A DNA stretch of 64,000 nucleotides, from assembly GCA_036346405.1 (NCBI GenBank), contig CM070557.1, positions 58,286,016 through 58,350,015 on the forward strand, written 5' to 3'. Source of the DNA: Phyllostachys edulis (lineage: Eukaryota; Streptophyta; Magnoliopsida; Poales; Poaceae). Shown here one piece after another: positions 10,801-19,905 of the stretch. Each line of letters opens with the position of its first letter. Positions within the stretch are counted from its first letter, which is position 1. Below the pieces are notes generated by a model. The model saw nothing but the letters and a program-made list of their open reading frames with translations. It was not told the origin of the DNA and ran no database searches. Made by a program: the position numbers and the translations under genes.

Positions 10801-13800
10801 AATTAATTAGTTATGATTTATGAGTATGATTTAATGTATGACATATGAGTATATGACAATGTATTAACTTTCTATTTGAATATTTGATGTACTAGAATTA
10901 GAAATACATGATGAAGAGGACAAAGACATTTGCTCGGTATGAAATTGTTTATAAACTTCTCAAATTGGTGCTTGTTCTCCCTGTTGCAAACTATGCCGGT
11001 GTTGAGAGGGTCTTTTCTATAATGAATTTGATAAAGAACAAGAGAAGAAGCAAGATGGGGCGTAAATATTTGAATGGTTGTTTGGTCACATTGATTGAAA
11101 GGGAATTCTTCATGCAAGCTAAGGATAAGGACATCATCGCTCATTTTCAAAGCATTAAGGATCGGAAAGTTGTCCAGAACTTGTAAGTTGTAAGCTTTGT
11201 TACCATTTTGTTTGTTTTATCCTCTATTTATTTCATATGTTGCCACTTTGATATGTTGATCATTAGTAGCCTGGACAATTTCAAGTTGTGATCAATTTTA
11301 TTAATCAATGATGCCGCCACTTAATTACGTGTTATAAAACTATAATTTAGGTTGTCAAATTTTTTTTCTTGCCATCTGCAATTTTGAATACTCATGGTCC
11401 AAATCCTGCGCCCGCCTCTGGTAGGACACTGCTTCTTCTATATGTTGATGACATGCTCATCATTGGCGATGATTCCTCCTTCATCACATATGTGAAGAAG
11501 CATCTCAGTGAGCAGTTTTTGATAACTGATCTTGGTTCTTTTACATACTTCCTTGGGATTGAGGTCTCTTCCATGCCTAAGGGCTACCACCTCTCCCAGC
11601 AGAAGTATGTCCGAAATCTTCTTGACAGGTCTGGTCTGACTGACACTCGCACTGCTGAGACTCCCATAGAGCTATCCCTCCAGCTTCATGCCACTGATGG
11701 TCATCTTCTTGAGGATCCTACTCGATATTATCATCTCGTTGGGAGTTTGGTGTACCTTGTGAGCACTCGTCCTGATATTGCTTATGTTGTTCATATCTTG
11801 AGTCAGTTCATGGCTCGTCCTACCCATCTTCACTACAGTCACCTTCTTCGTGTTCTTCGCTCCTTGCGTGGGACTATCTCTCGTCGTTTGTTTATCCCTA
11901 GGTCCACCTCGCTACAGCTTCAGACATACTCCGATGCGACCTGGGCTAGTGATCCTTCTGATCGTCGTTATCTTTCTGCTTACTGTGTTTTTCTTGGCTC
12001 TTCCCTGATTGCCCGAAAGACTAAGAAGCAGACTGCAGTTTCTCATTCGAGTGCAGAGGCTGAGTTGAGAGCTATGGCAGCAGTGACAGCATAAGTTACT
12101 TGGTTGAGGTGGCTACTTGTAGATTTTGGAGTGTTTGTGATGGGATCTACGATTCTTTTGTCTGACCGTACAAGTGCTATCAGTATTGCCCGGGACCCAG
12201 TGAAGTATGAGCTCACCAAGCACATTGGTGTGGATGCTTCATACACTCGCCACAGTGCGAGGAGAGTACTTGCTTTACGCTTTGTACCATCGAGTTACAA
12301 GTTCTTGACTTCTTCACGAAGCCACAGACTATGACACAACATTTGTATTTTCTCTCCAAACTCAGTGTGTGTGATCCACCATGAGTTTGAGGGGGGGGTG
12401 TTAGAATAGGACTCTTATGTATTTCCTTATCTGTATATGGCAACCTCTTGTACTCTCTCTATATATTGTCCATTGGGCCCTCTTGAATATACACACAATA
12501 TTTATAACAGTAATTTCCTCCAAGCTTCTACTGTCATTTCCAATGTTTAGGATATCTTTAAAAAAACACAAATAGCTTACAAGATTCATAAATATATTCT
12601 CAAATATTTATACAAATTTTGAAACAAATCTAGCAGCGCAAATGCGTGGGCCACCTTGCTAGTTATCTATAACGCATTAAGAAATCGTAGCACTATAGCA
12701 GGGATTTGGGTATCAGAAATGTATAACCCTTAGCAATCTCCAGATCTCCAGTTCCCACGGTTTCTATCTCGGTATTTTTGCCGTTCTATTCATTTAGCAA
12801 TAAAAATGATAGAATAATGCAGATAAAAGATCACCTGGTAACCTAGTCCATTATATGGAGAAACAAATCCCGTTAGTGGTGCTCCAACTATTGAGTGCTG
12901 GGGATCAAGATCAGCTCTTAAGAAGTTAGAAGCTTGAGACTGAGGTTTCTGTGCCTTTCTAGCCTGCCTTTCTTTTTCAGTGTCAGCCCACTTAACAACC
13001 AAAGTCACATTTGAACCCTGCAGAGACATCATGAGGTATTGGTAAAGTATGTTAGAAAATGCAGTAAAGTGGCATTCCATGTTTCAGAGAGAAATTAGAC
13101 TATGGTTCAAAAGGAAAAAGGAAGAAAAAAAATCAGGCTGAAATATGCTGGTATCTTTTCTTTCCCTTCTGAGAATCAAATTTGAATTTTCATGATCTAC
13201 AGTAAGTATATCTAATCCAGCTGCAGTAACAATTATAATTTTAGTTATTAAACCTTTTGGATCATAAGAAAATATCACAATTCATTATTACTATACAACA
13301 GCTCCATACACACACGCATTTTCGCTTAGGCACACCATGATACGAAGTTATGAACAATCGCAGGAAACATTCTAAGGAATGTGATTTGCACCAGAACAAT
13401 ACAACTGCTCAAATGTCGCAGGGTAAACCAAGGAGAATAATTATTGTTTAAATCTCTGGTGCCAGCAATGCCAAAGAAAAAGCAAAATATCGATTTGCTA
13501 AGATTGACGACTGCTTTTCACAAGGAAGGTAACCAATTTTGCAGACAGGAGAACGATGGGAAAGATTCAGAATTAGAGAATGCTTACATCCAACAGCACA
13601 CGCTTGCCATTCAAAGCTTCAATGGCCGCTCTAGCATGTTCTTTGCTCTCAAAGTTCAAAATAGCACAGGCTGGTGCATCAAAACAAGTTCAATGGTGTG
13701 AACATTAAAGCATCATATTTCAGATAACAGGAAACAAAACGATAGACTGCAGTAAGTTGTACCTTTGCTTGTTTGTTGTAGGCTTCTCAGTAGTTTTAGT

Positions 13801-14766
13801 TCTCTAATGTTTCCATATTTTGAGAACAATGCAGAAACTTCAGGTTCCGTTACACTCCTTGGAAGCATACCGACGAAAAGCTTGTGTTCTGTAAGTCGGA
13901 GGCAATCATTTCAGAGTATGACATGAACAGGGTTGCAAGAGTAAAAAAGAAAAACAAAACAAAACACAAGTGATTTAGGAGCAATTCTTTTAGATGAATT
14001 TGGGATCAAGTGTAGAGTGTTTGAAAAGTCCTACCTAATCTTTCCAGCTCGCCATCGGCGTATTTTACTTGCATTGCTTTAGAGGCCTGAGTAAATGAGG
14101 CAGAAACAGCAGTTTTCTTATCAGAACCCGAATTGATCAAGAGCAGACATATTTTTTTAGAACTAGGAGCAGACATAATCTTCGTGAATCCGAACAGTTC
14201 CTAGCTAATTCCACACAATTTAATAACTTTTGATCTTCAGTCACTCAGACTGTCAGACAAAGGAACAAACTTTCTCCATCCCCAATTCCACACAACTCAA
14301 ACCACGAAATTTCACATCAAGTAGTCGCTTTCACCAGATCAAACATGTACAGAAAGAGAAAAATTGCACGAATTTCAAGCGAATGCAAGATGAACAGCGT
14401 ACTCCGGGGAGGGTCCACTTGTCGTGGTAAGCGCCGATGGCCTTGTCGGCCTCCTCCCTCGACGGGCACACCACGAAGCAGCACCCTGCGTGAGCAAAAC
14501 CCCCAAACCTTTCCTTCTCAGCAACAGCAAGAACGAGCGGGTGGGCAACAGACGACACGCACGAGCGCGCCGATCGATCTTGGCCGGACGGCGCCGGTGG
14601 TTACTGACTCACCGCGCGAGGCGCCGGTGTTCCGGTCGCGGATGAGGGTGGCCCCGTCGGCGCGACCCGCCTCGCGGACCACGGCGAGGAGCTGCTCCGC
14701 CGTCATGCTGCGCGGCACCTGGCCGACGAACAGCCTCACCTTCTCGTTCTCCTCCTCCCCGGCCAT
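1834..14766 (-). CDS. BRN1-like: BRUNO-like (BRN1/CELF-type) three-RRM RNA-binding protein
   Basis: Nine coding exons on the minus strand join in phase: 14766-14613, 14485-14403, 14086-14035, 13888-13763, 13670-13588, 13017-12835, 2621-2297, 2195-2052, 1967-1834 (stop at 1836-1834). All introns are GT-AG. The product is 427 aa, close to Arabidopsis BRN1/BRN2. RRM1 has RNP2 LFVGQV near residue 12 and RNP1 GCCFVVCP near 52. RRM2 has LFVGML near 100 and ACAILNFE near 139, followed by VVKWADTEKERQ. A linker rich in Pro, Tyr and Asn is followed by RRM3 (LFVYDI near 342, KCFGFVSY near 381) and the C-terminal LKVQLKRE. This family binds U/G-rich mRNA elements and controls mRNA decay, splicing or translation; the Arabidopsis members act in flowering. 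The exon 7 donor was placed at GTAAGAT (2296), which keeps phase, rather than at the later weak GTTGAT. No frameshift or stop was seen. The oddity is the 10.2-kb intron 6, filled by nested transposons. Confidence 0.9.
3130..3354 (-). other. candidate phase-0 cassette exon or gene remnant
   Basis: A 225-base open segment (75 codons) is preceded by GGCTATCAG (acceptor-like) and followed by GTAACAGC (donor-like). It is phase 0 at both ends, like the host intron that contains it, so inclusion would add 75 residues without a frameshift. The translation includes TDSELKDLMKMTNGKLEML, which looks helical or coiled-coil, then a Pro/His/Glu-rich tail. The family is not recognised and no counterpart is known to me in BRN1/CELF proteins. 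It could equally be debris of another gene. Confidence 0.3.
3965..4640. repeat. irregular A/T-rich direct repeats
   Basis: Phrases such as CATGTCAAGTACAATAAAAC, GAAATTTGGAATAAAA and ATTTCCATACGAATTCC recur in the same order with variable spacing. The first two full units start about 91 bases apart; later ones are degenerate. The array is intronic. Its origin is unknown. Confidence 0.6.
4641..5963. other. intronic sequence, nothing recognised
   Basis: Unique-looking sequence between the A/T repeat and the Copia target site. Short frames in several phases overlap without splice logic or recognisable motifs. Confidence 0.4.
5969..6081 (+). repeat. 5' LTR of the Copia element (113 bp)
   Basis: Starts TGTTAGAATATGACTCC and ends CATTCATAACA-like with a terminal CA. 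It contains a TATATATATAT tract as a plausible promoter element. It matches 12399-12509 along its whole length. An LTR near 110 bp is very short for a Copia element. Confidence 0.93.
6082..6092 (+). other. primer binding site, Met-tRNA type
   Basis: TGTATCAGAGC directly follows the 5' LTR. It is the common plant site TGGTATCAGAGC (complementary to the 3' end of initiator Met-tRNA) lacking one G, another sign of decay. Confidence 0.75.
6655..7620 (+). pseudogene. Copia gag remnant
   Basis: The N-terminal part reads LDGLRLWGHVTV, equivalent to the RLWGHLTSEHPC of the second Copia in this window. A frameshift near 6960 moves the frame to the 6993-7406 segment, a typical UBN2/retrotransposon gag region (QVWEYLHERYQQSSDAQ). 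It stops at TAG (7404-7406). The frame then continues through a CCHC zinc knuckle CNYCKNFGHDYPRC at about 7500-7541, followed by a basic KKQNKPRGRSKGGKGG stretch. Gag normally forms the particle and packages RNA; this copy is broken by at least one frameshift and one stop. Confidence 0.85.
10080..10673 (+). other. GC-rich left half of the hAT element
   Basis: C-rich open sequence, Pro/Ser/Arg-rich in every frame, typical of a grass 5' leader or first exon. No protein family is recognised. It may be the original transposase 5' region or a captured host gene start. Confidence 0.4.
10908..11186 (+). pseudogene. hAT transposase C-terminal dimerisation fragment
   Basis: A 92-aa open frame contains KLLKLVLVLPVANYAGVERV followed by FSIMNLIKNKRRSKMG and LNGCLVTLIERE. 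This is the conserved hAT C-terminal dimerisation (hATC) block of TTF-type/ZMYM1-like transposases. The BED finger, RNase-H-like catalytic core and insertion domain are absent. The frame is open up to its natural stop, so a truncated peptide is conceivable, but it cannot transpose by itself. Confidence 0.85.
12381..12398 (+). other. polypurine tract of the Copia element
   Basis: ATGAGTTTGAGGGGGGGG lies immediately 5' of the 3' LTR, where plus-strand DNA synthesis is primed. The minus-strand Copia at 61-64 kb has the near-identical ATGAGTTTGAGGGGAGG in the same place, tying the two to related families. Confidence 0.8.
12399..12509 (+). repeat. 3' LTR of the Copia element (111 bp)
   Basis: Begins TGTTAGAATAGGACTC and ends AATATTTATAACA. 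It pairs with 5969-6081 and is followed directly by the target duplication GTAAT. Confidence 0.93.
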
Positions 14767-15220
14767 TGCTTGCCGCGCGTGGTGGTGATCTCGGAGCCGG
14801 AGGCCGTCCTGACTTCCGTGTCCTTTCCGTTTCTTTTCTCTGGTACACTTGTGTCCTCGTTCTTGCTTAGCTCTCTCTTGGAAGGAAATTTTCTCCGTGG
14901 GAGGGCCTCACCCTCCGAGCCACCCGAGCTGTTGATTTCGGGGTCCTCCCGAGCTGAATATTTTTTTCTCTCTTTGAAGAGGATCCCTTGGTTGAATGAG
15001 AAAGCAGTGCATTAATGATGAGATCGTAATGAAGCGTATCCTGTGCATTTGGTGTGAGTAATCTCGCGTTGGCGTTGGTAGAGACGGAAGAGGAGCGCAG
15101 TCCTTTGATCCTTTTTGCTGCTCTCTGCGCCTCTGCTAGCCCTTTTTGCTGCTCTGCTCTCTCTGGGTAGTCTTGGGAGATGGGCCTGGCTTTTCCGTGC
15201 CGGCCACAGTGCAGGGCTGA
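14767..15220 (-). promoter_or_regulatory. upstream region of the BRUNO-like gene
   Basis: Sequence directly 5' of the start codon on the minus strand: C/T-rich and G/A-rich tracts, no clear TATA box, no competing gene. It should hold the 5' UTR and core promoter. It ends where Mutator-like sequence begins near 15.2 kb, so the promoter space is only about 450 bp. Confidence 0.4.
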
Positions 15221-15350
15221 CGATTTTTTAACAATATTATTTTAAAAAATAATTAAAAAATAAATAGTCCTAAAAATTACAAAACTAGGTTCCGTCACCG
15301 TTTGAACTGTCGACATGAAGTGGACAGTGTTTCTGTCGACAGTTCCATAT

Positions 15351-15361
15351 CCCCTATAAAA
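15351..15361 (+). promoter_or_regulatory. TATA box of the MULE transposase remnant
   Basis: CCCCTATAAAAG lies about 50 bases upstream of a purine-rich (GA)n leader (15403-15430) and upstream of the transposase-like frame, a standard plant core promoter layout. Confidence 0.45.
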
Positions 15362-16061
15362 GACCTATGAAACCCTAAAATTTGGTTCATAACTCATTTT
15401 TATTCAGAAAAGAGAGAGAGAGAGAGAGGGAAGTGGGAGAAGCAGAGGGGAGGAGAGAAGCTAGCAAAACGCTGTCCGGTTATCCACCTATCATGTAATT
15501 TTTTACCGAACAGATTACATAGTTTTAGATGTACGGTTACGTAGTGCAGTGTATTGTACATAATAGTTTTCGGGTGTAGTCTAGTTTTAGATATGTGGTT
15601 AATCATGAAAATGTTCTTTATGGTGCAGTGCGTCAAATATGTCGGACATCACCAATTTTAAATTTACTATGGTCCGAGGAATATTCTAAAGGGTCTTGAG
15701 GGGATTGATTTGCGTTATTTCCCATTGGCGATCGTGCCCCTGCCAATAGCAGAGGGGCGTACATAGGGTGTTGTGATACGGTGGTTGTTTCACACATTCT
15801 AAGTGGACCATGATGTGTATGATCTGAGATTGAGTTGTCTTGCCCCCTGAGCAACACATCCCGCATATTGGGAGTTAGTGCAGCTGAAGGGAACAAGGTC
15901 ATGGCAGTCATATGTATGCATGCACGAAGGAGAGAGGGTGAGATTTGGTCCTTCTAGCCTAGGCTTATGCCAAGCCCACTCCTGCATCTGCGACTGAACA
16001 AGAAAGGGGTGGTGATGCCGAAAAAGAAGTCGAAGACTCTAGCCACAGCGCGACACACGCA

Positions 16062-16400
16062 ATGGCCGAAGGTCCCGGAGTTGCTGATGTTGTCGATGAA
16101 GACCCTACAGAAGAAGCTCATTCAGTCAGGCAAGCTAGCGGGCTTGCTGACGAGGGTGAGAAGGTGGGAGTCGTAGTGCAGATGATGGATCTTAAAGATC
16201 GGGACTACATAGCATTGTCAGAAGATGAAGGATCCGACGACGAGGATGATGTGGACCAGCAAGTGGTTCCATCCGAGTGGAACACATATCATTTCAACAA
16301 TCTCGTCGTCAATGAAGGCCCCTGTGTGTCGTGGGAGTACAACCAAAACGAGGTCAGGCAAGGAGTTATGTACAAATGCAAGGAGGCCATCATCTGCACT
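16062..16400 (+). pseudogene. MULE transposase N-terminal fragment
   Basis: An acidic region (LSEDEGSDDEDDVDQQ) leads to CVSWEYNQNEVRQGVMYKCKEA, matching the segment just before the MuDR DNA-binding domain of plant Mutator transposases, where an aromatic-Glu-Tyr stretch and NEVRxGxxYxxKEE-like residues precede a helix. The frame loses similarity right after KEA as it enters CesA-derived sequence in another frame. Truncated and non-functional. Confidence 0.65.
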
Positions 16401-18751
16401 ACGACTTGCAGGTTGACGACATCCCGTCGGAGCAGCACGCGCTAGTGCCTTCGTACATGGGCGGCGGCAGCGGTGGGGGAAAGAGGGTCCACCCGCTCCC
16501 GTTCGCAGATCCGAGCCTTCCGGGTGGGTTATTTGGGTCGGAATCTGGTAGTGCTGAATTACTTGTGCTGGTGGCTTGTGTGCTGATGGTAGTCTTGGTG
16601 TTGCGGTGGCAACCGAGATCCATGGACCCATCCAGGATCTGGCGCGCCACTGCACGGAGCATGGCACGAAGAGAGGATGGAGGGATGGAAGGTATAGGAG
16701 AGGCTTCATCACCAGAGCGCGGTGGTGATTGGGATGGCGACGGTGATGCAGATCTGCCACTTGTGTGTGCTCGAACTTTGATTTACCGGTGTTAGTTTTG
16801 GGGTGCTAGTTCGATCTTACTGTTGGTGTGCTAGAATTGATATATTTACAGAAATTAACTGATGCTAGTTGCTTGCACTAAAGGTTTCATACTCTTCTGG
16901 AGCCTAATGCTATACTTTCTTAAATTGCTAATCTCTAGGCTCTAGCTAAACAGTACACACGGATAAGGTTGTTATTCAGTCTCATTTGATGGTATAGTGT
17001 TAATAAAGAGATTGTTGTATTAATCATGACATGGGGGGTTTGCAAAATTCGTGCACATAAGGATATAGTTGGAAAGACTCCAGGAAACAAATGCAAATGT
17101 TAGATTTGTCTTTGAGCATGGTCATTAGCTTTATGTTCGTAGAAATCAGTACGGAAGTGTATGTAACAATAAGTTTTGCATGGCATCGTTGATGTTTTTA
17201 TCTTAATCTTTAATTTCTTATGTTGAATACAAGGATTAACTTTTTGTTGAAGTATTTTGTTAAAGAAATATTTGCCCTTTCCTTTGCAAAGAGTGCTACT
17301 AGACTATAGTTGTAAAGTGTTTCTTAAATTTGTTGAACAGAATGGATGAAGCTCGACAGTCGTTGTCCAAAAAAAATCCCAATTCCTTCTAGCCGAATTA
17401 ATCCCTATAGGATGGTTATCATTATTCGGTTGATGGTTTTGGGTTTCTTCTTCCACTACCGAGTGATGCATCCTGTGATGATGCATTTGCTTTATGGCTC
17501 ATATCTGTAATATGTGAAATCTGGTTTGCCATGCCTTGGATTCTTGATCAATCCCCAAAGTGGCTTCCCATTGAGAAAGAGACCTCGACTGTTTGTCACT
17601 AAGTTTGGTTAAATGTCAATACCAAGATATACTTGCTCTATCTTATTCATGAAATTTTGAAGCTAAGAAGCTTTTTGCTTGTCTGATCAGGTTTGAAAAG
17701 GAAGGGCAACCTTCTAAACTTGCTCCAGTTGACTTCTTTGTCAGTACAGTTGATCCATCAAAAGAACCTCCCTTAGTCACAGCAAACACTGCCCTTTCCA
17801 TCCTTGCTGTGATGTGGAAGGAAATGAACTTCCTCGCTTGGTTTATGTCACAAGAGAAAAGAGGCCTGGCTATAACCATCATAAGAAGGTTGGTGCTATG
17901 AATGCACTGGTAAAGACCATGCATGTGATGTCTTGTTTGATTTGTCTTGCTACCTAATAGCGGCATATGATGGGTGCTTTGCTATCTCTCTTTTTGTTAA
18001 TTGACAGGTTCGTGTCTCTGCTGTTCTTACAAATGCTCCATACCTATTGAACTTGGACTGCGATTATTACATCAACAATAGCAATGCCATAAGGGAGAGA
18101 TTTTCTTCAGCAATCATTGCCCACTTTGGTATGGGTATGGTGGTGGGCTAAAATTTTTGGAGAGATTTTCTTATATTAATTCTATTGTGTACCCCTGGAC
18201 ATCCATTCCGCTCTTGGCTTATTGTACCTTGCCTTCCATATGCTTGCTAACGGGGAAATTTATTACTCCAGAGGTAAACTTTATTTAGCTATAAACTTTA
18301 GGAATCTTACCACCATTGGTATTTCAACTTGCAGCTTAACAATGTTGCCAGTCTCTGGTTCATGTCACTTTTCATATGTATTTTTGCCACAAGCATCCTT
18401 GAAATGAGATGGAGTGGTGTGGCCATTGATGATTGGTGGAGAAATGAGCAGTTTTGGGTCATTGGAGGTGTTTCTGCACATCTCTTTGCTGTATTCCAAG
18501 GACTTTTGAAGGTCCTTGCTGGTGTTGATACCAGCTTCACTGTGACATCAAAGGCTGGAGATGATGAAGACTTCTCAGAGCTATATACGTTCAAGTGGAC
18601 TACCTTGCTGATACCTCCAACCATACTTCTATTGTTGAACTTCATTGGGGTTGTAGCTGGAGTTTCTAATGTGATCAATAATGGATATGAGTCATGGGGG
18701 CCTCTCTTTGGGAAGCTTTTCTTTGTAGATGTAATCAAACAACACATGTAG
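16390..18751 (+). pseudogene. cellulose synthase (CesA) pseudogene with introns and deletions
   Basis: Pieces in CesA order: VDDIPSEQHALVPS and GGGSGGGKR (16.40-16.48 kb); PRSMDPS and DWDGDGDADLPL (16.61-16.76); MDEARQSLSKK then RINPYRMVIIIRL and GFFFHYRVMHPV (17.34-17.48); the EIWFAMPWILDQ frame (17.51-17.56); KEGQPSKLAPVDFFVSTVDP (17.70-17.76); NELPRLVYVTREKRPGYNHH (17.82-17.88); VSAVLTNAPYLLNLDCDYY (18.01-18.07, keeping the DxD region); KFLERFSYINSIVYPWTSIP (18.15-18.21); then LNNVASLWFMSLFICIFATS through the transmembrane part to GPLFGKLFF at 18.72 kb. Intron remnants survive, so this is DNA-level duplication, not a retrocopy. The zinc RING start, the stretches before and after the DxD exon (including the TED and QxxRW motifs) and the final membrane helices are gone. 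A frameshift lies near 17.47 kb. Confidence 0.9.
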
Positions 18752-18824
18752 ATCACAAAGATTGAAGTTAGTTTTGATTAATATGGTTATTTGATTCATG
18801 CAAAAACTTAAATGCTTGTGAAGG

Positions 18825-18945
18825 TGTTAGAAACAACTTAAGAGACAAACTATTGGAATAATTGTCTCTAATATTATCTCAAGATGACATGAAAAGCATT
18901 AGAGACAAGCTAAGAGACAAACTATTAGAGATGCTCTTAGGCTTA
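18825..18945. repeat. small inverted-repeat element (MITE-like)
   Basis: AGAGACAAACTATTGG is followed by AATTGTCTCT, and the phrase AGAGACAA...ACTATT recurs at about 18.90-18.93 kb before TAGAGATGCTCTTAG. The wording resembles small grass MITEs with AGAGCATCTC ends. No target duplication was fixed. Confidence 0.35.
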
Positions 18946-19344
18946 GTTTAATTAGGCAGGTTCTCACAATTTGTTTCCCTTTTGCAGGAAAAGTCCATCC
19001 TGTTTTTCGTTTTCCGCGGGAGAAACTATGTGTTATCTCCTTGGGAAACAGCACAGCTAGGATCGTGAGAATTACCAAGAAGCGCTCAAAACGAGTCAAC
19101 TGAAATCTCTAGTTTATCCTAAAGTAAAGTTCGTGAGCGCCTGACACAGAAACTTTTTAGGGTTCAATTGAACTCCCATATTGAATTGAGTGTCTAGGCT
19201 AGGCTACACGATCTCATTTGAAACTATGTGCTCCTTGAGTGTTGCATCTCATCTTTGACAATAGAGTTCATAGCATGCCTTGACATCTTAGCAAATCGTT
19301 TGGCTATGATGGTCTAATTGGCAAAAAGGTCACGGACGAGGCGC
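18946..19344. other. intergenic, nothing recognised
   Basis: Sequence between the MITE-like repeat and the dehydrogenase fragment. No gene or element boundary could be supported. Confidence 0.35.
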
Positions 19345-19560
19345 AGGTCGCCGCACCTAGCTGTCGCCCGACCTCGACATCATCTTCAACAACGCCGGCA
19401 TCGTCGACTCCCTGGCGCAGAACCCACTCTCGGGGCGTCCGACGAGGCCAAGTACGTGAACGGGCACAACCTTGTCGTCGACGGTGGGTTCACGGCGCCG
19501 AACGTGCCGGCTCTCCTTGAGGACGGCGACCTCCACATCCGCTCTCAAGAGATGACGACG
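19345..19560 (+). pseudogene. short-chain dehydrogenase/reductase (SDR) fragment
   Basis: One frame gives DLDIIFNNAGIVDSLAQ, the NNAG motif region of the Rossmann fold. After a deletion and frame change another gives ASDEAKYVNGHNLVVDGGFT, the C-terminal end of plant SDR110C-type enzymes (the momilactone A synthase, tropinone reductase-like and Tasselseed2-like group). The glycine-rich NAD(P) site and the catalytic YxxxK are missing, so it is dead. The high GC content fits a grass SDR exon. Confidence 0.75.
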
Positions 19561-19875
19561 CTTTCACCTGATGCATGGTACGCTTTATACCCATGCTAGC
19601 TACCTTGTCAACGACAACGGCACACGCATTTGCCCCTGCTGCTTCTGCTCGAGGTGTTTTTCCTGACCACAAGGATTCGGTGCTCCTGTTTCTGCCCACA
19701 ACGCAGCAGATTATTCTTGGACGGTTACTTCGTGGTGTTCATGCTTCTGCTTCTTTTGTGTTTGGTAAATCTGATGCTTTATTTGCTCACTCATTTGTTT
19801 GTTCCTAGCCGGCCGTTAGCATTGTTGATCAGAAACCCACCTTCCAATTCAAAATGGCACCCAAACTGAAACTTT

Positions 19876-19905
19876 GGAATCCAAATCCAAATCCAAATCC
19901 AAATA
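19876..19905. repeat. (ATCCAA)n microsatellite
   Basis: About four perfect hexamer units. Confidence 0.7.

Larger units (their letters stand above)
9915..11420 (+). mobile_element. hAT-superfamily DNA transposon, internally deleted (1506 bp)
   Basis: Terminal inverted repeats begin CAGAGGCGGGC at the left end and end GCCCGCCTCTG at the right end, exact inverse complements over 11 bases. They are flanked by a perfect 8-bp target duplication GTAGGACA at 9907-9914 and 11421-11428, the hAT hallmark. Inside are a GC-rich left half and, at the right, the C-terminal dimerisation region of a hAT transposase in the plus orientation. It interrupts the Copia RT just before its YVDD motif, so it is younger than the Copia. 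Most of the transposase is missing, so it is non-autonomous. Confidence 0.95.
7720..12334 (+). pseudogene. Copia pol remnant (protease, integrase, RT, RNase H), split by hAT
   Basis: Protease motif WVLDSGASFHMT at about 7726. GAG-pre-integrase and HHCC-like part WHHRLGHL...CQGCKL at about 8157-8270. Integrase core begins FGLIHSNIWGP near 8325, where most Copia have DVWGP, so the first acidic residue appears lost. The second acidic region reads HCDFTGEY and the C-terminal part NGVAERKQRH. RT starts QLDVKNAFLNGVLHEEV near 9674. The RT is interrupted at 9915 and resumes at 11421 with LLLLYVDDM. RNase H follows with YSDATWASD and a stop near 12092. Stops also sit near 9441 and 9565. Non-functional. 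Confidence 0.9.
5969..12509 (+). mobile_element. Ty1/Copia LTR retrotransposon, degenerate, with nested hAT insertion
   Basis: Bounded by TG...CA LTRs of 113 bp (5969-6081) and 111 bp (12399-12509), with a perfect 5-bp target duplication GTAAT at 5964-5968 and 12510-12514. Without the nested hAT and its duplicated 8 bp the element is about 5.03 kb. Order of parts: initiator-Met-tRNA-type primer site, GC-rich leader, gag with CCHC knuckle, protease, integrase, reverse transcriptase, RNase H, polypurine tract. That gag-PR-IN-RT-RH order defines Copia. By eye the LTRs differ at about eight bases plus two 1-base indels, so the insertion is old. Stops and frameshifts in gag and pol make it non-autonomous. 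It lies antisense in intron 6 of the BRUNO-like gene. Confidence 0.95.
2622..12834 (-). other. intron 6 of the BRUNO-like gene (10.2 kb)
   Basis: The donor is GTGATC after codon 227 and the acceptor is TTTTGCAG before codon 228, both phase 0. About 6.55 kb of it is the Copia insertion with its target duplication. The rest is A/T-rich sequence, an irregular repeat (about 3.97-4.64 kb) and one exon-like open segment. The Copia lies antisense to the gene, so its promoter and poly(A) signals point against host transcription. Confidence 0.85.
15225..16400 (+). mobile_element. 5' part of a Mutator-like element (MULE)
   Basis: An A/T-rich edge (AACAATATTATTTTAAAAAA) is followed by GTCGAC-containing sequence, a TATA box, a (GA)n-rich leader and the N-terminal part of a MuDR-type transposase. 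The catalytic core and the other end are missing; the sequence passes straight into CesA debris near 16.39 kb. No terminal inverted repeat was defined. Confidence 0.55.

Noticed and set aside
5969..12509. The Copia as a currently active element
   Set aside because: LTRs differ at about eight positions, gag and pol carry stops and frameshifts, the primer site has lost a base and a hAT splits the RT.
14345..14788. 147-codon plus-strand frame over the RNA-binding protein exons 1-2
   Set aside because: Shadow of the minus-strand exons, whose RRM motifs and splice phases are unambiguous.
16218..16760. 180-codon minus-strand frame opposite the MULE/CesA junction
   Set aside because: It is the complement of the recognised plus-strand transposase and CesA pieces; no family likeness of its own.
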